NCBI RefSeq assembly: GCF_003003885.1
Contig: NZ_PVWN01000003.1
Location: 62,001-126,000, forward strand
Origin: Chlorogloea sp. CCALA 695
GTDB lineage: Bacteria; Cyanobacteriota; Cyanobacteriia; Cyanobacteriales; Chroococcidiopsidaceae
DNA length: 64,000 nucleotides
Direction: 5' to 3'
Numbering within the stretch: position 1 is the first letter of the stretch; each line of letters begins with the position of its first letter. This document shows positions 58,133 through 64,000 of the stretch, piece after piece. A program made the position numbers and the translations under genes. The notes under the pieces were generated by a model. It was not told the DNA's origin. It did not search any database and worked only from the letters and a program-made list of their open reading frames with translations.

Positions 58133-58879
58133 CTAAACTTTACCAAAACGGCGATCGCGCTTTTGATAATTAAACAAAGCTTTGTGAAACTCTGTGCGGT
58201 CAAAATCGGGCCACAATGTATCTGTAACATAAATTTCCGAGTAAGCCATCTGCCACAATAAAAAATTACTAATTCGCATTTCGCCACTGGTACGAATTAC
58301 CAAGTCAGGATCGCAAATTCCCTTCGTGTAGAGATGGCTTTCAAACAATGCCTCATCAATATCTTGGGGTTGAATTTTACCTTGCTGGACTAAAAGCGCG
58401 ATCGCCTTTGTGGCATCAATAATCTCTTGTCTACCGCCGTAATTGGTTGCTACGGTAAATTGAATATCTTGATTGTGTTGAGTTTCGCTCATTGATCGTT
58501 CAATTTCCGCTTGCAGAGAGTGCGGCAGAGCGTCTAATTTACCCACAAAATGGATCTGGACGTTTTCCTGCATCATTTCCCGCAGTTCTTGACGCAGCAC
58601 CCTTTGAAACAACGTCATTAAAAAATCTACTTCCTCTAACGGTCGGCTCCAATTTTCCGTAGAAAAAGCGTAAGCCGTCAGAGCTTTTATGCCCCAATCT
58701 TTGCAACAACGCAAGAGGTCTTTGAGCGCATCTACGCCCTTTTTATGACCCATAAGGCGGGGTAAACCTCGATTTTTAGCCCATCGACCATTTCCATCCA
58801 TAATTACCGCTACGTGCTTGGGCAAACGTTCTAGCGTTAGGTCTGGGGGCAATTGCTGTAATACACTTGGCGTTTTCAT
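58133..58879 (-). CDS. uppS: isoprenyl transferase / undecaprenyl diphosphate synthase
   Basis: 248 residues. The catalytic Asp is in [20 protein letters not shown] and the C-terminal signature is [20 protein letters not shown]. The enzyme makes the C55 lipid carrier for peptidoglycan and other envelope polymers. The ATG overlaps the end of cdaA by 4 bp, so the two are translationally coupled. Confidence 0.95.
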   Translation of the reverse strand: MKTPSVLQQLPPDLTLERLPKHVAVIMDGNGRWAKNRGLPRLMGHKKGVDALKDLLRCCKDWGIKALTAYAFSTENWSRPLEEVDFLMTLFQRVLRQELREMMQENVQIHFVGKLDALPHSLQAEIERSMSETQHNQDIQFTVATNYGGRQEIIDATKAIALLVQQGKIQPQDIDEALFESHLYTKGICDPDLVIRTSGEMRISNFLLWQMAYSEIYVTDTLWPDFDRTEFHKALFNYQKRDRRFGKV

Positions 58880-59799
58880 TTTTTCTTCCGAGAAACTGAT
58901 GATGGTAGACCGAGTAAACGTGAAAAAAGAAGTTGCCCTCTAGTTTTGATTTGATGCCCCAAACTTCGTAGACTAGGAGCAACCGCTTCTCGTTCCACTA
59001 CAGGCGAAAATCTCACTTCCAACAGTTCCTTTAGTTTACTGCTGGTCAGGGGTCTATTTAGTATTCCCCGTTCTGCTAAAGAAATTGAACCTGTTTCTTC
59101 CGATACCACTACACAAATACAATTTTCTACCCGCTCAGTAATGCCCATCGCCGCCCGGTGACGGGTTCCTAGCTGACGGGAAGCAGTGCGTTCGCTAAGC
59201 GGTAATATTACTCCCGATGCCATAATTCTCGAACCGCGAATCAATGTTGCTCCGTCGTGCAGTAAAGTTTTTGGCTGAAAAATTGTTTGCAATAGTTCCT
59301 TAGAAATTTCCGCATTTAGCTTTACTCCTGGAACAGAAAAATAGCGATCGTCAAGGGGGCTATCTGTTTCCAACACCAGTAAAGCCCCAATTCGATTTTG
59401 CGATAGTTCTTTAACCGCATCAACAATTTCATCAACTACACTATCTGGCTTAGATGTGTTGCTAGTGGCTGGTTGTAACAACTGTTTAAATTCTCCCCGC
59501 CCCAACTGTTCCAAAAATCGTCGAAACTCTAATTGAAACACTACTGCCATTGCTACCGCCGAACCAACTACTAACTTTTCTAAGACAAAATTTAATAGTT
59601 CTAGGCGCAAAAGTGCGGATAAGCGCTCGGCGAGGATTAAAATAATAAATCCCCGCACCATCCACAAAGTACGGCGTTCACCGACAATTACCAGCACCAT
59701 ATAGGTGAGCGCCAACACCAAGCCCAAATCGAGAGTTTGAAGCAACAAAGGCTGCGCCCAGCTTAAGTTTGTCAGCCATTGCTTCCATAAATCTCTCAT
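58876..59799 (-). CDS. cdaA: diadenylate cyclase CdaA
   Basis: 307 residues from ATG 59799. N-terminal membrane segments (about 15-90) precede the DAC domain (about 110-255), with DGAT in [13 protein letters not shown] and RHR in [12 protein letters not shown]. It makes c-di-AMP, which controls potassium transport and osmotic balance. TTG 59808 would add three residues. It is flanked by lysA upstream and uppS downstream. Confidence 0.93.
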   Translation of the reverse strand: MRDLWKQWLTNLSWAQPLLLQTLDLGLVLALTYMVLVIVGERRTLWMVRGFIILILAERLSALLRLELLNFVLEKLVVGSAVAMAVVFQLEFRRFLEQLGRGEFKQLLQPATSNTSKPDSVVDEIVDAVKELSQNRIGALLVLETDSPLDDRYFSVPGVKLNAEISKELLQTIFQPKTLLHDGATLIRGSRIMASGVILPLSERTASRQLGTRHRAAMGITERVENCICVVVSEETGSISLAERGILNRPLTSSKLKELLEVRFSPVVEREAVAPSLRSLGHQIKTRGQLLFSRLLGLPSSVSRKKK

Positions 59800-59849
59800 T
59801 AGTTGCAAGTTTACCTTAAGGGTGTTACGGGGAGTATTTCTACTTATTA

Positions 59850-61238
59850 TTAACTACTCAAGCGTTCTGGTAGTCGGTCTTGTCGAATTAAATCTTGATA
59901 AGTTTCTCGTTGCAAAATAAGATTTGCTTCACCTTTATTAACTAATACGGCTGCCGGACGGGGCAAACGGTTGTAGTTAGATGCCATGCTGTAATTGTAA
60001 GCACCCGTTGCCATGACAACGAGAATATCTCCGGGGTTTGTAGTCGGTAAAGTTGCGTTTTTAATGACAATATCGCCAGATTCGCAGTGTTTCCCAGCTA
60101 CCGTAACTGTTTGAGTTATAGGCGCAGACATTTTATTAGCAACTACAGCGCGATAAACTGATTGGTAAGTAATCGGACGCGGGTTATCGGACATACCTCC
60201 ATCTACAGCAATATAGGTACGGATTTCGGGAATGACTTTTGATGAGCCGATAGTATAAGCTGTAATGCAAGCAGAACCAACAAGACTACGTCCCGGTTCG
60301 CATAATAATTTAGGTAAAGGTAAGTTCTCAGCTATGCAAGCGTCTTTTACACCGTGACAAATAGTTTGTACCCATTCGTCAATACTTGGGGGATCGTCAG
60401 ATTCGGTGTAACGTATACCTAAGCCACCGCCAACGTTTAATTCACTAATTTTTAGACTATACTTCGCCGCTTTTTTAATCCACTGCACCATTACCGCACC
60501 TAAGTCTTGATGAGGTTGGCGTTCAAAAATTTGCGAACCGATATGAGCGTGAAATCCCACAAAATTTAAGCACTCTTGCTGACTTACAAAAGCAAATACT
60601 TCATCTAATTGGTTAGGATCGAAACCAAATTTGCTATCTAAGTGACCAGTGCGGATGTATTCATGAGTATGACATTCAATGCCGGGAGTTAGCCGGAGCA
60701 TAATGCGAGTAGGGGCATTGATAGTTACTAGGTTGTGTAATTCTTGCCAATTATCGACCACAATCGTACAGTTAGAGGCGATCGCATAGTTTAATTCTGA
60801 GACAGACTTATTATTGCCGTGCAGGTAGAGTTTATCAGGTGTAACCCCCGCCGCAATCGCCGTATAGAGTTCGCCCCCGGATACCACATCAATGCCCAAA
60901 CCTTCAGAATGAGCGATCGCGCATAGAGCCAAACAACTCCAAGCTTTAGAAGCGTATAGTACCTGAGACTGACCCGGATAGTAACGTTCCATTGCTTGTT
61001 TGTACTGACGGCAAGCAGTGCGGAGAGTTTCTTCATCTAGGATGTATAGAGGCGAACCAAATTGTTTTACAAGGCTAGGAACATCGCAACCGCCGATTTC
61101 TAACGCATCGCCGTTGTTAATTTTAGCTGTAAGCGGTAATAGTTCTTGGTTAGGGGAATTTGTTGGAGTATGATTTGAATTGGGTAGATAACCCAAACCA
61201 GAATTTTCACTTTCTACGGGGTGAAACGTGGATACCAT
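59850..61238 (-). CDS. lysA: diaminopimelate decarboxylase
   Basis: 462 residues. The PLP lysine is in VLYASKAWSC. Other conserved blocks are HAHIGSQIFE, LNVGGGLGIRY, CEPGRSLVG, and the active-site Cys in AGKHCESGDI. It makes lysine from meso-diaminopimelate. An N-terminal extension of about 40 residues is present. The next genes, cdaA and uppS, continue on the same strand. Confidence 0.95.
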   Translation of the reverse strand: MVSTFHPVESENSGLGYLPNSNHTPTNSPNQELLPLTAKINNGDALEIGGCDVPSLVKQFGSPLYILDEETLRTACRQYKQAMERYYPGQSQVLYASKAWSCLALCAIAHSEGLGIDVVSGGELYTAIAAGVTPDKLYLHGNNKSVSELNYAIASNCTIVVDNWQELHNLVTINAPTRIMLRLTPGIECHTHEYIRTGHLDSKFGFDPNQLDEVFAFVSQQECLNFVGFHAHIGSQIFERQPHQDLGAVMVQWIKKAAKYSLKISELNVGGGLGIRYTESDDPPSIDEWVQTICHGVKDACIAENLPLPKLLCEPGRSLVGSACITAYTIGSSKVIPEIRTYIAVDGGMSDNPRPITYQSVYRAVVANKMSAPITQTVTVAGKHCESGDIVIKNATLPTTNPGDILVVMATGAYNYSMASNYNRLPRPAAVLVNKGEANLILQRETYQDLIRQDRLPERLSS

Positions 61239-61325
61239 AATTTAAAAGATATTCCTGACTGGAATTGATAGATAGGAGTTAGTTGTTAATTTCTAGTGTA
61301 CTAAGCGCTCGTACCAATAATTCGT

Positions 61326-61871
61326 GTGAATTTATTAGAACTTAAACCAATTACAACTCAAATGCTCAAAGCAGTAGTAGAACTAGACCAGCTATGCTTT
61401 GGCGGTTTGTGGACGATGGCAGGCTACGAACGAGAGATAGATAGCCCCAACGCCGATTTACTCGGTTTATCGCTCCGTGGCTATCCGGTCTTGATAGGAA
61501 TGGGGTGTTTGTGGGCAATTGTAGATGAAGCGCACATTACAATTTTGGCAATACATCCCAGGTATCAAAGTCAAGGTTTCGGGCAATTTATATTGTTAGC
61601 AATGCTGAGATTGGCACAGAAAAGGGGATTAGAAAGAGCAAGCTTAGAAGTCCGCACGTCTAATAAGGGTGCGATCGCACTCTATCAAAAATTTGGCTTC
61701 AAAACGGCGGGAATCAGGAAACGGTACTACTCAGATACGGGGGAAGATGCCTTAATTTTATGGAAAGGAGGATTACAAGAAGTTGAATTTGTACAAAATG
61801 TAACGACTTGGCAACAAGAATTGCGATCGCGCATTGTTAAAGATACAGGCTACCAATTAAGAGTACATTAG
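61326..61871 (+). CDS. rimI: ribosomal protein S18-alanine N-acetyltransferase
   Basis: 181 residues starting at GTG. The GNAT fold shows the acetyl-CoA loop HPRYQSQGFGQFILL and the RimI C-terminal signature LEVRTSNKGAIALYQKFGF with RKRYYSDTGEDALIL. RimI acetylates the N-terminal alanine of ribosomal protein S18. It is divergent from lysA, 87 bp apart. Confidence 0.9.
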   Translation: MNLLELKPITTQMLKAVVELDQLCFGGLWTMAGYEREIDSPNADLLGLSLRGYPVLIGMGCLWAIVDEAHITILAIHPRYQSQGFGQFILLAMLRLAQKRGLERASLEVRTSNKGAIALYQKFGFKTAGIRKRYYSDTGEDALILWKGGLQEVEFVQNVTTWQQELRSRIVKDTGYQLRVH

Positions 61872-61970
61872 TTGCAGTTTTAATTAGCTGTGCTGCTCAA
61901 ACTGATAGGTGTGGGGCTAGATAGAGGACAAGGTCTAAGCTAAAACAACGAGTCTATCCTTACCGTCTTT

Positions 61971-62444
61971 ATGAGTGAAACTGTATACATTGAAACCAGT
62001 ATTTTGGGCTATCTCACAGCCAGATCGACTAGAAACCTAATCTTGGCAGCAAACATGGAGGTCACAAAGGAGTGGTGGGAGTCTCGCCGAAGTGGATTCA
62101 CGTTATACATTTCACAAGTTGTTTTAGATGAGGTAATACGAGGAGACGCAGAGATTGCGGTTAAGCGTCTGGAGATGCTTAATGGGTTGCCGTTAGTGGA
62201 ACTCAATCAGGCTGTACGAAACTTGTCAGTACAGTTTCTCCTACGAAGTAATCTTCCTGCTAAAGCCTCAGATGATGCAGTTCATATTGCTGCCGCAACC
62301 GTGCATAGACTGGATTACCTGCTAACTTGGAATTGTAAACATATTGCTAATGCCCAAATTCAAAGGAAGCTGGCAGAAGTTAGTCTTGATTTTGGATATC
62401 AATTACCTGTAATTTGCACCCCTTACGAACTATTAGGATATTAA
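61971..62444 (+). CDS. PIN-domain toxin
   Basis: 157 residues. Acidic PIN residues are seen in YIETSILGYL, VVLDEVIRGD, KASDDAVHIAAAT and TWNCKHIAN. PIN toxins are ribonucleases kept inactive by an antitoxin. A small gene starts 3 bp after the stop, an inverted toxin-first order seen in some of these families. Confidence 0.85.
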   Translation: MSETVYIETSILGYLTARSTRNLILAANMEVTKEWWESRRSGFTLYISQVVLDEVIRGDAEIAVKRLEMLNGLPLVELNQAVRNLSVQFLLRSNLPAKASDDAVHIAAATVHRLDYLLTWNCKHIANAQIQRKLAEVSLDFGYQLPVICTPYELLGY

Positions 62445-62447
62445 GCT

Positions 62448-62657
62448 ATGTGGCAGAACGAAGTTTTAGAGGAAATTTATAAAATTCGAGAAGAACACGC
62501 CAAATCCTTTGACTACGACTTGGACGCGATGTTTGCAGATTGGCAAAAGAAGCAAGCCGAAAGTGGAAGGAAAGTTGTTAACTTATCGCTAAATCGCGAC
62601 CGCACAATACATTCGAGCGGATGGGATGAAAAGGATACTAGCCACTGCTCAACTTAG
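62448..62657 (+). CDS. putative antitoxin partner of the PIN toxin
   Basis: 69 residues, charged, with an N-terminal amphipathic helix (VLEEIYKIREEHAKSFDYDL) and KKQAESGRKVV, a pattern seen in small proteins next to such PIN genes. It has no clear DNA-binding domain. The last 20 residues (NRDRTIHSSGWDEKDTSHCS) look unlike the rest and may be a readthrough tail after loss of an earlier stop. Confidence 0.65.
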   Translation: MWQNEVLEEIYKIREEHAKSFDYDLDAMFADWQKKQAESGRKVVNLSLNRDRTIHSSGWDEKDTSHCST

Positions 62658-62836
62658 TCGTTAGCTAGATTCGTTTCTGGGTGACGGGGTAGTTTCGAGA
62701 TTGTCGTTTGGTGATTCCATCAATAGTGAAGTTAGTTCTTTTTGATTTAGATGTAACGCTGCGATCACACTTCATTTTTAAATAATGCTTAACTGAGTTT
62801 AGCAATGCTGTGTCAGCTTAAAGGAACTCGAAACAA

Positions 62837-63127
62837 ATGGAGAAGTATAAACAACGGTTTTTGGAGATTGTGAGTGGCTTGGTGGTAGTTGTGTTAAGCG
62901 GGTTCTTCATCTGGCTTTACATTCCAAAAGCAGACTTGGAGGGCGCGAAAAGAGCGCTTGAATCTGCTGGTTATCGAAACATCCGAATTACGGGCGTGCA
63001 AGTGTTTGGCTGTGGCAATGGTGATTTGTATCGTACTGGCTTTTCTGCCACTGGTTCCACCGGAATCGAAACAAGCGGTGTTGTTTGTGGTGGGATACTT
63101 AAAGGTAGCACAATCAGAACCAACTAA
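62837..63127 (+). CDS. small membrane-anchored protein, unknown
   Basis: 96 residues. A membrane segment (about 10-30, IVSGLVVVVLSGFFIWLYIP) is followed by a small domain with GYRNIRITGVQVFGCGNGDL and GVVCGGILKGSTIRT. I have seen similar small proteins in scattered bacteria and mobile gene neighbourhoods, but no function is known. Its position between a toxin pair and a broken Uma2 gene suggests accessory DNA. Confidence 0.65.
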   Translation: MEKYKQRFLEIVSGLVVVVLSGFFIWLYIPKADLEGAKRALESAGYRNIRITGVQVFGCGNGDLYRTGFSATGSTGIETSGVVCGGILKGSTIRTN

Positions 63128-63307
63128 CAGCCTTATGACAAAACGCTGCACCCGACTTCCTACGGCTCATTCCTTATCTTTGAAGGTTGAGAAACTTGGC
63201 TTTATCTTAATTCCTTCGATTGGAATGGTACAAATTAACAGCGATCGCCCACAATTTTTAGCAGTCCAAGATGTTAATGATCGCACCTTAAACTATTAAC
63301 TTAAATT

Positions 63308-63859
63308 TTAGATTCCTATCAATCGTTTTACCTGGATTTGTACATCAGCAAAGGCTTGAGGCGACACAACCCCAGTTGTAAAAGTTTTTTGTGTAATATA
63401 GCGCCCATTTTCTAAATCTCGAAAAACTGAAACTTCCCTACCAGCAAGATTTACTACCTAATATTCAGCAATACCCGCTTCGCTATAAATTGCTTTTTTC
63501 TCGTTTAGGTCTTTGCTAAGAGTAACTAGGGAAAACTCAATTAGCCAAAAGATATCTTCAGGATAGGGATGATGTTCTAAATAAATTGTTCCTAGTGGTT
63601 TGACGATCGCTAAATCTGGGATGGGTTCGGAATTATTAGGGAGGGTAATCGGGTGTGCTTCGCGGATTTTAACTTTAGCCCCTAGAATAGCCCGTAAATA
63701 ATCCCCAACTTCACTATTATAATAGGCGTGGGTTTTTCCTTCTGGGGGCATAACTATAATATCTCCACTCAATAGCTCGACGGATTCGTTATCAAAAAGC
63801 CCCGCAGCGATCACCTGATGATACCGTTCAATTGTCCATTTATAAGTAGTAACACTCAT
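63308..63859 (-). pseudogene. Uma2-family (DUF820) nuclease-like gene with in-frame amber
   Basis: From ATG 63859 the frame encodes a Uma2 protein: VELLSGDIIVMPPEGKTH, SEPIPDLAIVKP and EFSLVTLSKDLNEKKAIYSE. It reaches AGIAEY and then TAG at 63458-63460, where relatives have Trp (TGG). The same frame continues for 49 codons (VVNLAGREVSVFRDLENGRY and more) to TAA at 63308. One G-to-A change explains the break. Uma2 proteins are spread in many copies in cyanobacteria. Confidence 0.85.
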
Positions 63860-64000
63860 AGCAATCCAGCCTGACAACGCCTAGATGTCTTTAAGTATGG
63901 CTTACTTGCAATGCGTGTTAATTTTTTGCCCCAGAGCGCGATCGCACGCTAATCTTATTTAGGGCATAGGAACTTATACTTATGTAAAGCATTTAAAACA

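Noticed and set aside
63128-63299. Plus-strand frame after the 96-residue protein
   Set aside because: No ribosome site or recognisable domain; composition unlike neighbouring genes. It may be decayed DNA but cannot be supported as a gene.

Overview
The window is cyanobacterial chromosome. Evidence seen in the sequence: the octamer GCGATCGC (HIP1) recurs throughout; there are two stand-alone helical carotenoid proteins, a DXCF-type cyanobacteriochrome kinase, a SasA-type clock kinase, NblB-like, DUF760 and DUF3143 proteins, a P-II protein with Ser49, and PEP-CTERM proteins. The species cannot be fixed; a Chroococcidiopsis/Gloeocapsa-like lineage is only an inference. No rRNA, tRNA or CRISPR array was seen.

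Layout. 1-12449: a SulP anion transporter (cut by the left edge) diverges from a tight eight-gene run: cyclic-nucleotide-binding MscS channel, CheW, CheR-TPR, MCP, CheW, CheA-REC, CheB, and a receiver-adenylate cyclase. Components and receiver sequence match the Wsp (alternative cellular function) chemosensory type, but the usual diguanylate cyclase output is replaced by a class III adenylate cyclase, and a candidate cAMP-gated channel starts the operon. 12450-16751: a dehydrogenase remnant, small proteins, an SDR, an MFS transporter and a VOC protein. 16829-30382: housekeeping and stress genes (2Fe-2S protein, DpsA, CarB, group 2 sigma factor, MutT, SasA, M42 peptidase, GDSL esterase, SLH lipoprotein, CBS protein, NblB-like).

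30938-39990: a signalling island of three histidine kinase/receiver pairs with near-paralogous kinase cores (cyanobacteriochrome-PAS, GAF-PAS-PAS and FHA-PAS kinases; one receiver carries degenerate GGDEF plus intact EAL). Two related copies of an unidentified repeat lie at its ends. Next come a decayed AIM24/M48 fusion, tandem helical carotenoid proteins, a phospholipase D-family enzyme, a phosphohexomutase, RdgB and P-II.

46277-64000: PEP-CTERM protein, AroE, alpha/beta hydrolase, aldo-keto reductase, a pentapeptide-TPR protein, a TerB-dynamin GTPase divergent from an unknown coiled-coil/membrane protein, a BrnT/BrnA module whose toxin lacks a normal start codon, DnaJ-like and DUF3143 proteins, the uppS-cdaA-lysA group, RimI, a PIN toxin pair, a small membrane protein and a Uma2 gene broken by an in-frame amber codon.

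Main theme: second-messenger signalling. Enzymes for cAMP, c-di-GMP and c-di-AMP all occur here. The strongest candidate for an undescribed system is the Wsp-like pathway that appears to be rewired to cAMP and a cAMP-responsive MscS channel.
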